Notes: generated by a model not told the origin, from the sequence alone. A stretch of DNA of 15,562 bases from JBFHER01 sp041584055 (GCA_041584055.1 JBFHER010000069.1:1-15562), one strand, 5' to 3'. Shown: positions 1 through 9,071, counted from the stretch's first letter. Numbers and translations are program-made.

Positions 1-308
1 ACGAAGGCTGGCTGCTTTTCTATCATGGCGTCATCAATACCTGTAACGGGTTTCGCTATTCCATGGGAGCAGCACTGCTCGATTTGAAAGATCCAGCAAA
101 GGTGAAATACCGTTCAAAACCTTATTTACTTGCACCGGCAGAACCTTATGAGCTGGCAGGCGATGTGCCAAATGTTGTGTTTCCATGCGCAGCCTTGAAC
201 GACCATGAAAGGGTTGCTGTGTACTATGGTGCAGCTGATACGGTTGTTGGGATGGCCTTTGGCTACATTCATGAGATTATTGATTTCTTAAAGAAGAATT
301 CATTGTAG
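1..308 (+). CDS. GH130 family mannoside phosphorylase/hydrolase, C-terminal fragment
   Basis: Only the last 101 or so codons are present; the frame is open from base 3 to the TAG at 306-308, so the start lies upstream of the window. The visible part opens with EGWLLFYHGV, typical of a late blade of the GH130 five-bladed propeller, followed by NVVFPCAAL and VYYGAADTVVGMAFGYI, which match the usual C-terminal end of GH130 enzymes. Known members phosphorolyse or hydrolyse beta-mannosides, including mannosyl-beta-1,4-GlcNAc from N-glycans and mannooligosaccharides. The catalytic acid and phosphate-binding residues lie in the missing part, so phosphorylase versus hydrolase and the substrate cannot be decided. 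An in-frame ATG at 63 is internal to the domain and is not the real start. The next gene begins 39 bases on, without a visible terminator, and the GH92 mannosidase two genes down fits a mannose-containing substrate. Confidence 0.88.
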   Translation, partial: EGWLLFYHGVINTCNGFRYSMGAALLDLKDPAKVKYRSKPYLLAPAEPYELAGDVPNVVFPCAALNDHERVAVYYGAADTVVGMAFGYIHEIIDFLKKNSL

Positions 309-347
309 GTTACAATAGAAAGATAAAAAACTTAAAATTGAATTGGG

Positions 348-1460
348 ATGAAAAAGAATGTGCTGAAGAGGTGGGGTGCGATGGTTGTTTTTATGCTTGC
401 ATTGATGGCAAGTATGGGGCTATATGCGCAGGAAAAACCCCTTGAGGATTATAAGTGGGATCGCAATTGGATGTGGTTGTACGCCAATATGAATCGGAGT
501 GATGAGGATTGGAACAAGATGTTGGCTAAATTTAAAGAAAACGGAATAAGCGGAATTCTAATTGGTGGAGGTGTCCCAATGATGGAACGGATTATTCCTT
601 TGGCAGGTAACTTTGGTATTGATGTACATGCCTGGATGTGGACACTTAACCGTCCCGGGGATGAGGAAGCCAAAAAACACCCGGAATGGTACACCGTGAG
701 CGGTAAAGGGGAATCCTGTTTCGACGTGCATCCTTACGTTGACTACTATCAATGGGTGTGCCCATCGCAGGAAGAGGTCTATCAGCATATTGCAAAACAG
801 GTGAAAGAATTGGCTTCGGTAAAAGGCTTGAAAGGAATTCATCTGGATTATGTAAGATACTCCGACGTAATTCTGGCCAAGGCACTTCAGCCCAAGTACA
901 ATCTGGTGCAGGACAGGGAATACCCGGAATTTGATTTCTGCTATTGTGAAACCTGTCAGGCTAAATTTAAAGAAGAAAGTGGCATTGACATTGCTGAAGT
1001 AGATGATCCCACACAAGTTGAAGCATGGCGTCAATATCGATACAACAGCGTAACACGGCTGGTGAATCGCTTGGTTGAAGTTGCTCATGCAAAAGGGAAA
1101 CAGATTTCAGCAGCGGTATTTCCTTACCCTGATCTGGCCCGTACTATTTGCCGTCAAAGCTGGGATGAATGGAATGTGGATGCGGTTTTCCCAATGGTAT
1201 ATCAGAATTTTTACGATGAAGATATCCGGTGGATAAAAACATCAACACGAAAGGGTGTTCGTGATTTGGATGGTCGGGTGTCTCTTGTTACCGGCCTGTA
1301 TCTGCCTCAAATCCCGGAAGGAGATTTCCCGAAAGCCGTAAAGAATTCTTTTAAAGGGGGAGCTCAGGGCGTAGCCATTTTTGATGAGGGTAAAATAACT
1401 GACGAACAACTCAATACAGTACGATCTGTAAGCAGGAAATATCAATCTGTTGACAAATGA
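348..1460 (+). CDS. Secreted GHL10-like (family-10-like) glycoside hydrolase-like protein
   Basis: This 370-residue protein begins with a type I signal peptide (Lys-rich start, hydrophobic core, cleavage near MGLYAQ-E at about residue 28). The rest reads as a (beta/alpha)8 barrel of the GHL10/DUF187-type family: a WMWLYANM strand near the start, DVHAWMWTLNRPG, then the hallmark HLDYVRY at residues 165-171 with D167 and R170, and later AAVFPYPD and DAVFPMVYQNFY. Relatives are mostly annotated as uncharacterised family-10-like glycosylhydrolases, and no substrate can be assigned. A Cys cluster, FCYCETC (C198, C200, C203), follows the LDYVRY strand; it may bind a metal or form disulfides. Its stop overlaps the start of the GH92 gene by four bases (ATGA), implying translational coupling. 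Periplasmic or extracellular location is inferred from the signal peptide. Confidence 0.78.
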   Translation: MKKNVLKRWGAMVVFMLALMASMGLYAQEKPLEDYKWDRNWMWLYANMNRSDEDWNKMLAKFKENGISGILIGGGVPMMERIIPLAGNFGIDVHAWMWTLNRPGDEEAKKHPEWYTVSGKGESCFDVHPYVDYYQWVCPSQEEVYQHIAKQVKELASVKGLKGIHLDYVRYSDVILAKALQPKYNLVQDREYPEFDFCYCETCQAKFKEESGIDIAEVDDPTQVEAWRQYRYNSVTRLVNRLVEVAHAKGKQISAAVFPYPDLARTICRQSWDEWNVDAVFPMVYQNFYDEDIRWIKTSTRKGVRDLDGRVSLVTGLYLPQIPEGDFPKAVKNSFKGGAQGVAIFDEGKITDEQLNTVRSVSRKYQSVDK

Positions 1461-3670
1461 AAACAGGAGTTTTTACAATCGCACTGCTCCTTTTAGTTCT
1501 GTTGTCCTGTAAAAAACAGGATGATCAAGGTACTTCGGAAAGCAGAAGTCGATACGTTAATACGTTCACTGGAACCGACGGCCCCGGGAATACTTATCCC
1601 GGAGCGGTGGTTCCTTTTGGGATGGTACAACTGAGCCCGGACAACGGTCTCCCAGGTTGGGATCGAATTGCAGGTTACTATTGGCCCGATTCTACGATTG
1701 CCGGTTTTAGCCACACACATCTTTCGGGGACCGGCGCCGGCGATATGTATGATTTGTTGCTCATGCCTGCAAACAGCCGGTTCACCAAAAGTTTAACGCC
1801 AAATGGTGATGATCGTCCGTATTCCCTGTTTTCTCATGAACGGGAAAAGGCACATGCAGGCTACTATGCGGTTGATATGCTAAGTTCGGGGATTAAAGCG
1901 GAGTTGACCACGACATCACGTGTTGGATTTCATCGCTACACATTCCCAAAGGATGATCAAAGTCGGATTATCCTGGATTTAGGGTACAGTTTAAACTGGG
2001 ATAAACCCGTGGACACCAGAATTGAAGTGGAAGATGAGTATACAATCTCAGGCCATCGTAAATCCAAAGGATGGGCCAGAGATCAACGGGTGTACTTTGT
2101 TGCACAATTTTCAAAAGCATTTAGTGCCGTGCAGTTATTTGAGGATACATCAACCGTGAATTCAAGTATTGCTAAGGGTGTGAAAACCCGTATTATCTTA
2201 AATTATAACACAGGAGATGACGAACAGGTGCTTGTTAAAGTAGCGCTTTCTTCAGCCAGCGTGGATGGAGCACGGAAAAACCTTGAAAGTGAACTTGGTC
2301 ATTGGGATTTTGATCTGTGCGTACAAAAGGCAGAGGATGTGTGGAATAACTATTTATCGAGAATAAGTATAAAAGGAACCAGGGCACAGAAAGAACTTTT
2401 TTACACAAATCTCTACCATTGCTTTTTAACGCCTTCCCTGCACAGTGACGTTGATGGCCGTTACAAAGGAGCTGATGGAGAGGTCAATATGGCAAGTGGC
2501 TATAAAAAATACGATACTTTTTCCCTTTGGGATACATTCAGAGCAGCGCACCCTTTGTACACAATATTATGTCCAGATGAAACAGAGGATATGATCAAGT
2601 CTTTTCTTTCGCATTATGATGAAACAGGCTTATTGCCGGTGTGGTCTCTGGCCGGGAACGAAACCAATATGATGATTGGATACCACGCTGTTCCTGTGAT
2701 TGTGGATGCCTATTTTAAGGGAATTCCGATGGATGCAGATAAAGCCTTAGAAGCCTGTGTCGTTTCTGCGACAGAAAAGGGCAGGCAAATCGACAAATAC
2801 ATGAAATATGGATATGTGCCGGCGGATGAGGAACATGAAAATTGGTCGGTTTCAAAGACCCTGGAATATGCATACAACGATTGGTGTATTGCCCAACTTG
2901 CAAAGGCACTTGGCGCTGTGGAAATCCATCAAACCTTCTCGAAAAGAGCGGAAAACTGGAAGAATTTGTATGATCCGTCTTCAACATTCTTCCGTCCAAA
3001 AAATACAAATGGCAAGTTCATTTCACCCTTTCTAGCAAAGGAATACACAAATTATTTTTGTGAAAGCAATGCCTGGCAATACTTCTGGTTCGTCCCTCAT
3101 GATATCACTGGATTAATGACTGTTTTAGGAAAGGAAAACTTTAAAGCAAAGTTAGATTCTATGTTTACTTACTATCCGGAACCCCAGGACAAATTGCCTA
3201 TTTTTAGTACAGGTATGATTGGACAGTATGCCCATGGAAACGAACCAGGTCATCACGTGGCGTATTTATATAACGAACTTGGAGAACACTGGAAAACACA
3301 GGCTTTGGTTCGTAAGATCATCAACACTCAGTACAGTACAGAGCCCGATGGGTATTGCGGGAATGAAGATTGTGGGCAAATGTCGGCATGGTTGGTGTTT
3401 TCAGCCATGGGAATGTATCCGGTGAATCCTGCAGATGGGATTTACAGCCTGACATCGCCCTGGATTGAAGAGGCACAAATTAATCTTGAAAATGGCAATA
3501 AGTTTGTAATTGCGACAGAAAATCAGTCGGAACGCAATACATACATACAAGCCATTTTTCTGGATGGCGTTCCGTATAAAAAATTAACGATTACGCATAA
3601 ACAAATTATGATGGGAGGGGAGCTCCGCTTTGTACTAGGCCCTCAACCCAATAAAACGCTCATGAATTGA
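1457..3670 (+). CDS. GH92 alpha-mannosidase, lipoprotein
   Basis: At 737 residues this is the usual length for GH92, calcium-dependent exo-acting alpha-mannosidases of Bacteroidota that trim alpha-1,2/1,3/1,4/1,6-mannosides from N-glycans or yeast mannan. It starts with a lipoprotein signal (LVLLSC, C18), followed by KKQDDQ, an acidic stretch compatible with surface export. The N-terminal beta-sandwich carries YVNTFTGTDGPGNTYPGAV (33-51) and GFSHTHLSG (83-91). The (alpha/alpha)6 barrel carries SVSKTLEYAYND (464-475), WFVPHD (544-549), GNEPGHH (594-600) and GNEDCGQMSAW (635-645). These are the family's conserved blocks; E470 is a candidate catalytic acid, and the acidic residues of the GNED block are candidates for base and metal roles. 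No key block is missing. Linkage specificity cannot be read by eye. It overlaps the upstream gene by four bases and stops one base before the next start. Confidence 0.95.
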   Translation: MKTGVFTIALLLLVLLSCKKQDDQGTSESRSRYVNTFTGTDGPGNTYPGAVVPFGMVQLSPDNGLPGWDRIAGYYWPDSTIAGFSHTHLSGTGAGDMYDLLLMPANSRFTKSLTPNGDDRPYSLFSHEREKAHAGYYAVDMLSSGIKAELTTTSRVGFHRYTFPKDDQSRIILDLGYSLNWDKPVDTRIEVEDEYTISGHRKSKGWARDQRVYFVAQFSKAFSAVQLFEDTSTVNSSIAKGVKTRIILNYNTGDDEQVLVKVALSSASVDGARKNLESELGHWDFDLCVQKAEDVWNNYLSRISIKGTRAQKELFYTNLYHCFLTPSLHSDVDGRYKGADGEVNMASGYKKYDTFSLWDTFRAAHPLYTILCPDETEDMIKSFLSHYDETGLLPVWSLAGNETNMMIGYHAVPVIVDAYFKGIPMDADKALEACVVSATEKGRQIDKYMKYGYVPADEEHENWSVSKTLEYAYNDWCIAQLAKALGAVEIHQTFSKRAENWKNLYDPSSTFFRPKNTNGKFISPFLAKEYTNYFCESNAWQYFWFVPHDITGLMTVLGKENFKAKLDSMFTYYPEPQDKLPIFSTGMIGQYAHGNEPGHHVAYLYNELGEHWKTQALVRKIINTQYSTEPDGYCGNEDCGQMSAWLVFSAMGMYPVNPADGIYSLTSPWIEEAQINLENGNKFVIATENQSERNTYIQAIFLDGVPYKKLTITHKQIMMGGELRFVLGPQPNKTLMN

Positions 3671-3671
3671 T

Positions 3672-4799
3672 ATGATTAAAGCAATAAAAATAATAAGTAT
3701 GGCCTTGTTGCTGCTGTTGCACGGCGTGGGGTGTACAAAAAGATCCAGTCAGGCAGTTTTAAAGGCAGATATGGCCTTAAAGATTCCTTATCATCCGTCC
3801 ACATACGTTTGTTATCTGGCTCAAAATAACATTGTTGTTGATGGCATTCTCGACGATGATGCATGGCAAAAGGCACCGTGGAGCAAGCTTTTCGTTGACA
3901 TAGAAGGTGAGTTAAAGCCCAAACCGGCAAAAGATACCCGCGTAAAAATGCTTTGGGATAGTTCCTTTTTTTACATTGCTGCTGAACTAATGGATGACCA
4001 TGTTTGGGGAACGCTTACAGACCATGATGCGGTGATCTTTTATGACAATGATTTTGAGGTTTTTATTGATCCTGATGGGGATACACACCATTACCTGGAG
4101 TTTGAAATGAATGCCTTAAATACAACCTGGGATCTGATGCTCTCAAAGCCTTACCGGGATGGAGGGCTTGTTTTTAACAGTTGGGAAATTCCAGGGATGA
4201 AAAGTGCCGTCAAGGTGTATGGTTCAATAAATGATCCATCTGACACAGATGAAAAATGGACTTTGGAACTGGCTTTTCCATGGCGCGTGTTGAACGAATC
4301 TGCACGCGGGGCTAAAATGCCAGCGGATGGAACTCAATGGAGAATCAATTTCTCAAGGGTGCAATGGCCTGTTGAGATCGTTCAGGGGGAATATGTTAAA
4401 ATAAAGGATGAGAATGGCAAAAAACTACCTGAAAATAATTGGGTGTGGTCTCCGCAAGGTGTCATTGCCATGCACCGTCCTGAAACCTGGGGTTACGTGC
4501 AATTTAGTGCCGATGCTGAAAATGATACTTTTTTAAGACAAGGGGATGAAGATGTAAAATGGGCCTTGCGTCAGTTGTATTACAGACAAAACGCATATTA
4601 CGAAGAAAACAACTTTTATGCCACCGATGGGAAAGCCTTACGTTTAAGCGAAGTATTGTTAAGAGGCAAGGCATTTATCCCGGAGATCGTAGTGCATCAA
4701 TCAGGATATACAGCCAGTTATCCTTCACAAATTGAAGAAGGAATGTGGTTCATTCAAAATGATGGCAGAATCTGGTTAAAAAAACAGGACAAATTATGA
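3672..4799 (+). CDS. CBM9-like carbohydrate-binding lipoprotein
   Basis: This 375-residue protein has a lipoprotein-like N-terminus (hydrophobic run ending HGVGC, C21; Gly at -3 makes the lipobox imperfect). From about residue 54 to 280 it resembles the CBM9-like domain common in Bacteroidota glycan loci: VVDGILDDDAW (55-65), a short strand with FYIAAELMDDHVWG, then DNDFEVFIDPDGD (125-137), YLEFEMNALNTTWD, and WTLELAFPWRVL. The typical CBM9-like ending with the GYVQF strand is present. A further 90 or so residues are helical then polar, as in other members. True CBM9 domains bind reducing ends of sugars through stacked Trp residues; these stand-alone lipoproteins are poorly characterised, and a substrate-binding role in the operon is an inference. 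The start sits one base after the GH92 stop and the stop overlaps the next start by four bases. Confidence 0.85.
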   Translation: MIKAIKIISMALLLLLHGVGCTKRSSQAVLKADMALKIPYHPSTYVCYLAQNNIVVDGILDDDAWQKAPWSKLFVDIEGELKPKPAKDTRVKMLWDSSFFYIAAELMDDHVWGTLTDHDAVIFYDNDFEVFIDPDGDTHHYLEFEMNALNTTWDLMLSKPYRDGGLVFNSWEIPGMKSAVKVYGSINDPSDTDEKWTLELAFPWRVLNESARGAKMPADGTQWRINFSRVQWPVEIVQGEYVKIKDENGKKLPENNWVWSPQGVIAMHRPETWGYVQFSADAENDTFLRQGDEDVKWALRQLYYRQNAYYEENNFYATDGKALRLSEVLLRGKAFIPEIVVHQSGYTASYPSQIEEGMWFIQNDGRIWLKKQDKL

Positions 4800-7438
4800 T
4801 ACGAAAAGTTGAACTGATCCTGGGAATTATTGGTGTTTTATTGCTGACTGCCTGTGCTGAACATTTGGTGAAAGATAAAGGCAGGAGAGCCGAAATTCAT
4901 GCAGCGTTTGAACAGCGACGTGATGCCTTGTTGATGAACAGACAGCAACAACTTTTGAACGTGTTTGATGCGGATTTAACGCAGCAGGAACGTGAAGGCA
5001 TTGAGTTTTTATATGCTTATGAAACCTTGAGTGATCTTAGTAATTACGATTCGGATCATTACCTGCAACAGGTGCGCTATGCTATCAAGGCCATGGAAAC
5101 TTTTTCATGGGGCAAAACAGTCAGCAACGAAGATTTTCTCCATTTTGTGCTTGCACCACGTGCTGGAACTGAAAACATGGATTCAGCCCGCGTGGTAATC
5201 TTCCACGAACTTAAAGATCGTATCCTGAATATGGACATGAAAGAAGCTGCGCTGGAAGTCAATCACTGGTGCCACGAAAAGGTAACCTACACTGGCAGCG
5301 ATGGTCGAACTTCTGCACCTTTGGCAACCATAAAAAATGCCAAAGGCCGTTGCGGAGAAGAATCAGTACTTACGGTTACTGCCCTCCGGGCTGTGGGAAT
5401 TCCGGCACGACAAATTTACACCCCTCGCTGGGTGCATCAGGATGATAATCACGCCTGGGTAGAATTTTGGGCAGATGGGAAGTGGTACTTTATGGGGGCC
5501 TGTGAACCGGAAGCCGATGTCAATCAAGGATGGTTTGTTGAACCAACCCGTCGGGCAATTTTAACAAATACAATCACACCAGGGCATTATGCTGCTTCTG
5601 ATGTGATTGATCAAAGCAAGTATTTTACGCGTTTAAATCAAACATCTAATTATACCACAGCCAAGGATGTTTATGTGAGAATTGTTGATCATGTCAATAA
5701 CGCAATTGAAGATGCCGAAGTGAGCTTTCTGGTTTGTAATTATGCGGAACTCTTCAATCTCGTTAGCTTAAAAACAAATGCAGAAGGCATTTGTAAACTA
5801 AAACTTGGACTTGGAGATCTCTTGGTGTGGAGCAGGAAAGAGGATATGTTCAATTTTAAAAAGATAAGTGTAGCGGATGTTGATACGGTACAGATTACGC
5901 TTGAAGGAAACAATTTTTCTGAAAGAATCATGGACATGGACCTTGTCCCTCCTGTTAAAAAAGTGCCTTTGCAGGTATCAGAAGAAGGGAAAAAAGAAAA
6001 TAAAGTGCGTCTGGCTTATGAGGACTCCATTCGCCATGCCTATGAACGAACCTTCATGTCAAAGAAAGAAGCAATGGATCTGGCATCAAAGCTGGGGCTT
6101 GATACAACACAGGTTTGGCAAACGATTAAAAAATCACGGGGCAACTGGAGGGATATTCAGGAATTTATGGAGAAGGTCCCGATTGAGAGAAAAACATGGA
6201 TCCTACCTTTGTTGCAGAATGTGTCAGAAAAAGACTTAAGGGATGCCTCTGCAGGGATCTTATTAAGTCACATGCTTCATTCACCTGAATTTGACGGGCA
6301 ATGCACAGAAGATGAGTATGCGCGCTACATACTTAATCCCCGTGTTGAACGAGAGAAATTGTCGGCCTACAAAGCATTTCTACAAAAACAATTCAGGCAG
6401 GATTTTTGGGGTGCTGTCCTTGAAAATCCTTTGATGGCAGAAGATTGGATACTTCAGAATATTAATATTACGAAGGACGAAAACTATATCCCTGTTGCCT
6501 CTGTGCCACAGGGGGTGTTTGAAATGAAAACCTGTGACCCAGGAAGTGCCAGACTGTTCTTTGTGGCGCTATGTCGTACAGCCGGAGTAAGGGCTCGCAT
6601 TCACAAAGTAACCGGTCTTGCGCAATATAAAACAAATGAAGCGTGGGTGAACGTGTTCCTGGGAGAAAAGATGACTGGGGATAAAGGTGGGGGTGGAAGC
6701 ATTCATCTCCTTGCCCGGGGGATTGACAATAGGGATTGCCGTTACTTTAAACAATTTACACTTTCCAGGTTTATAAACGGCAGATATGAAACCCTTGATT
6801 TTGAATTTAACAAGAAACTCTCTGACTTCCCTGACACTCTCACGCTCGAGACAGGAAATTACTTGCTGTATACAGCCGAACGACAGAATGATGGCACTTT
6901 GTTGACCCGCATGTCCTTTTTTCCGCTTAGGAATGATGAGCATAAAACGGTGGTGGTGAGTCTGAGGCAAGATGAACAGCCATTGGAATCTTTAGGCAGT
7001 TTTTATTTGCCGGACGGATGGCTTCAGCCTGATGGAACGAAGCTTTTTATGAATGAAAATTCTTTCAAAAATGGCGTGGTGCTTGCCTGTCTCGATCCGG
7101 ATAAAGAGCCCACAAAGCACGTTTTGAAAGAATTTGAAGGTTTAATTCAATCCTATGATGCCTTAAATGTGCCTTTCATCTTCGTTTTACCAAATGATGA
7201 AAGGGCTAAATTGTTTAAGCGGGATGAGCATAAGCTTCCTGAAAATTCCAGCATTGCAATGGATGACGGGATGTTAAATGAGCTTGAATCAGCCCTTGGG
7301 AGGGAGCTTAAGAACCACTTGCCGGTGCTAGCACTGGTGTCTGCAAATAATGAAATTGTTTACTTGTCATCCGGCTATAAAATCGGAACCGGTGATCAAT
7401 TACTTAAAGTTTTAAAAAAGTATCATGAAAACAAATAA
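4796..7438 (+). CDS. Large transglutaminase-like multidomain lipoprotein
   Basis: This 880-residue lipoprotein (lipobox LLTAC, C20) has several domains. Residues about 140-250 form a transglutaminase/cysteine-protease-like core: GRCGEES with C186 and DNHAWVEFW with H219. The usual third-residue region reads GACEPEAD (234-241), so the Asp partner is unclear. Residues about 290-375 look like a carboxypeptidase-regulatory/transthyretin-like beta-sandwich (DVYVRIVDHVNNAIEDAEV). A helical linker follows. Residues about 575-625 look like a second, degenerate transglutaminase core: C580 is at the nucleophile position, ALCRTAGVRARI matches ALRAVGIPARQI of the first, and E615 replaces the catalytic His (NEAW for NHAW). 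Residues about 755-880 resemble a thioredoxin fold with a likely cis-Pro (P843) but no CxxC. Proteins of this kind occur in Bacteroidota glycan loci, and their reaction is not known to me. Peptide cleavage or crosslinking on a glycoprotein substrate is speculation. Junctions: four-base overlap upstream, 14-base overlap or 10-base gap downstream. Confidence 0.82.
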   Translation: MIRKVELILGIIGVLLLTACAEHLVKDKGRRAEIHAAFEQRRDALLMNRQQQLLNVFDADLTQQEREGIEFLYAYETLSDLSNYDSDHYLQQVRYAIKAMETFSWGKTVSNEDFLHFVLAPRAGTENMDSARVVIFHELKDRILNMDMKEAALEVNHWCHEKVTYTGSDGRTSAPLATIKNAKGRCGEESVLTVTALRAVGIPARQIYTPRWVHQDDNHAWVEFWADGKWYFMGACEPEADVNQGWFVEPTRRAILTNTITPGHYAASDVIDQSKYFTRLNQTSNYTTAKDVYVRIVDHVNNAIEDAEVSFLVCNYAELFNLVSLKTNAEGICKLKLGLGDLLVWSRKEDMFNFKKISVADVDTVQITLEGNNFSERIMDMDLVPPVKKVPLQVSEEGKKENKVRLAYEDSIRHAYERTFMSKKEAMDLASKLGLDTTQVWQTIKKSRGNWRDIQEFMEKVPIERKTWILPLLQNVSEKDLRDASAGILLSHMLHSPEFDGQCTEDEYARYILNPRVEREKLSAYKAFLQKQFRQDFWGAVLENPLMAEDWILQNINITKDENYIPVASVPQGVFEMKTCDPGSARLFFVALCRTAGVRARIHKVTGLAQYKTNEAWVNVFLGEKMTGDKGGGGSIHLLARGIDNRDCRYFKQFTLSRFINGRYETLDFEFNKKLSDFPDTLTLETGNYLLYTAERQNDGTLLTRMSFFPLRNDEHKTVVVSLRQDEQPLESLGSFYLPDGWLQPDGTKLFMNENSFKNGVVLACLDPDKEPTKHVLKEFEGLIQSYDALNVPFIFVLPNDERAKLFKRDEHKLPENSSIAMDDGMLNELESALGRELKNHLPVLALVSANNEIVYLSSGYKIGTGDQLLKVLKKYHENK

Positions 7439-9005
7439 TAAAAACCGTATGAAAGCCATTCAATGGACAGTCACATTTTTTGTGTTGTGTGTAACACTTG
7501 GGGGAGCATGTAAAAGTAAAAAGGGTGAGTCACATCCCCGTCCGAATATCTTGTTCATCATGACGGATGACCATTCCCTTCAAACCCTGAGTGCTTATGA
7601 CACGCGATTTACTAAAACGCCCAATATCGACAGAATTGCGGAGCAGGGTGTGGTATTTACCAATAGCTTTGTGGGCAATTCAATTTGTGCTCCCAGTCGT
7701 GCAACAATGCTTACAGGTAAGCACACGCATATCAATGGACAAATCGACAATGAAGCAGTGTTTGATGGCAGTCAGCAAACATTTCCAAAGCTGTTGCAGA
7801 AAGCAGGCTATCAAACTGCTTTGGTAGGGAAGTGGCACCTGAAAAGCGACCCGACAGGTTTTGACTACTGGAATGTGCTTCCGGGACAAGGATTCTATTA
7901 CAATCCTGATTTTATTGAAATGGGCGAAGAAAAGCAGTACCAAGGTTATGTCACCACAGTCACCACTGATTTAGCATTAAACTGGCTGGACAATCAACGT
8001 GATAAAAGTCAGCCGTTTTGCCTCTTGCTTCACCACAAGGCACCTCACCGGGTTTGGGAACCTGACACCATGTATCTGGATGATTTTGAAGATATTGAAT
8101 TTCCCTTGCCTGATAATTTTTTTGATAACTACGAAGGGCGTCAGGCAGCTGCAGAGCAAAGACAAAGTATCAGATCCAATGACATGGATTTAGTCTATGA
8201 TTTAAAAATGGAGGATAAAGAGGGTAAGATAAAAAGCCGTTTGGAATGGTATCCCGGACATACATCAAGAATGAATGAGAAGCAAAAGTTTGCCTGGGAA
8301 GCGCATTACGATTCTGTTTTGACTGATTTTAAAAGCCAAAACCTATCAGGGGAAGATCTTTACAAATGGAAGTATCAACGCTATATCAAGGATTACCTTA
8401 GCTGCATTAAATCGGTTGATGAGAATGTTGGACGTGTATTAGATTACCTCGAAGCCGAAGGACTGCTTGAAAATACCCTTGTTGTATACACTTCTGACCA
8501 GGGGTTTTACATGGGAGAACATGGCTGGTTTGATAAACGTTTTATGTATGAACAGTCATTCAGAACACCTTTGTTGATGCATCTGCCAATTGGCTACGAA
8601 AAAAAGGATCGCATCGCAGAACTGGTGCAAAACATCGATTATGCCCCTACCTTTCTGGATGTGGCAGGACTTGAGATTCCGTCAGATATGCAGGGCAAAT
8701 CTTTAGTACCATTGTTTGCCGACCATGCACCTGAGGATTGGCGGGAAAGTTTGTATTATCATTATTACGAATTCCCCAATGAACACATGGTGAAACGCCA
8801 CTACGGCATTCGTAATCAGCGATATAAATTAATACATTTCTATTACGACATAGACCAGTGGGAATTGTATGATCTTGAAAACGACCCGGATGAGATGAAT
8901 AACCTGTACGGTCAGGATGACTATGCTGATCTTGTGTTTGAACTAAAAAAACAACTTGAGGATTTGCAGGTATTTTATAAGGATACGGATCGTTCTAAGT
9001 ATTAA
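7425..9005 (+). CDS. Sulfatase, probable N-acetylglucosamine-6-sulfatase (S1_11-like), lipoprotein
   Basis: The protein has the S1 sulfatase layout: RPNILFIMTDD near the N-terminus with metal-binding D48/D49, the formylglycine signature CAPSR (C88) followed by ATMLTGK, and VYTSDQGFYMGEHGW with metal-binding D358/Q359. The CAPSR Cys must be converted to formylglycine by a maturase that is not in this window. The wording around these blocks (FVGNSICAPSRATMLTG, FDKRFMYEQSFRTPLLMH, HYGIRNQRYKLIHFYYDID) resembles subfamily S1_11 exo-acting GlcNAc-6-O-sulfatases; this is from memory, without a search. The first ATG (7425) overlaps the upstream stop by 14 bases. A second in-frame ATG at 7449 gives a more normal lipoprotein signal, MKAIQWTVTFFVLCV ending GGAC, and is an equally good start (518 instead of 526 residues). 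It is the last gene of the compact operon. Confidence 0.92.
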   Translation: MKTNNKNRMKAIQWTVTFFVLCVTLGGACKSKKGESHPRPNILFIMTDDHSLQTLSAYDTRFTKTPNIDRIAEQGVVFTNSFVGNSICAPSRATMLTGKHTHINGQIDNEAVFDGSQQTFPKLLQKAGYQTALVGKWHLKSDPTGFDYWNVLPGQGFYYNPDFIEMGEEKQYQGYVTTVTTDLALNWLDNQRDKSQPFCLLLHHKAPHRVWEPDTMYLDDFEDIEFPLPDNFFDNYEGRQAAAEQRQSIRSNDMDLVYDLKMEDKEGKIKSRLEWYPGHTSRMNEKQKFAWEAHYDSVLTDFKSQNLSGEDLYKWKYQRYIKDYLSCIKSVDENVGRVLDYLEAEGLLENTLVVYTSDQGFYMGEHGWFDKRFMYEQSFRTPLLMHLPIGYEKKDRIAELVQNIDYAPTFLDVAGLEIPSDMQGKSLVPLFADHAPEDWRESLYYHYYEFPNEHMVKRHYGIRNQRYKLIHFYYDIDQWELYDLENDPDEMNNLYGQDDYADLVFELKKQLEDLQVFYKDTDRSKY

Positions 9006-9071
9006 GCGGATCAAACTTAATAACCAGCATATACATCATCTTAAACAAAATAATCAATTACTGAGATAAGA

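Noticed and set aside
558..1088. A 176-codon open frame on the - strand
   Set aside because: It lies wholly inside the GHL10-like gene, has no recognisable domain, and looks like the antisense shadow of a well-supported coding region.
6569..6970. A 133-codon open frame on the - strand
   Set aside because: It is antisense to the second transglutaminase-like region; the + strand frame has coherent domain structure through this interval.
9006..9071. Terminator after the sulfatase operon
   Set aside because: I looked for a GC-rich stem followed by a T run and found none that is convincing.
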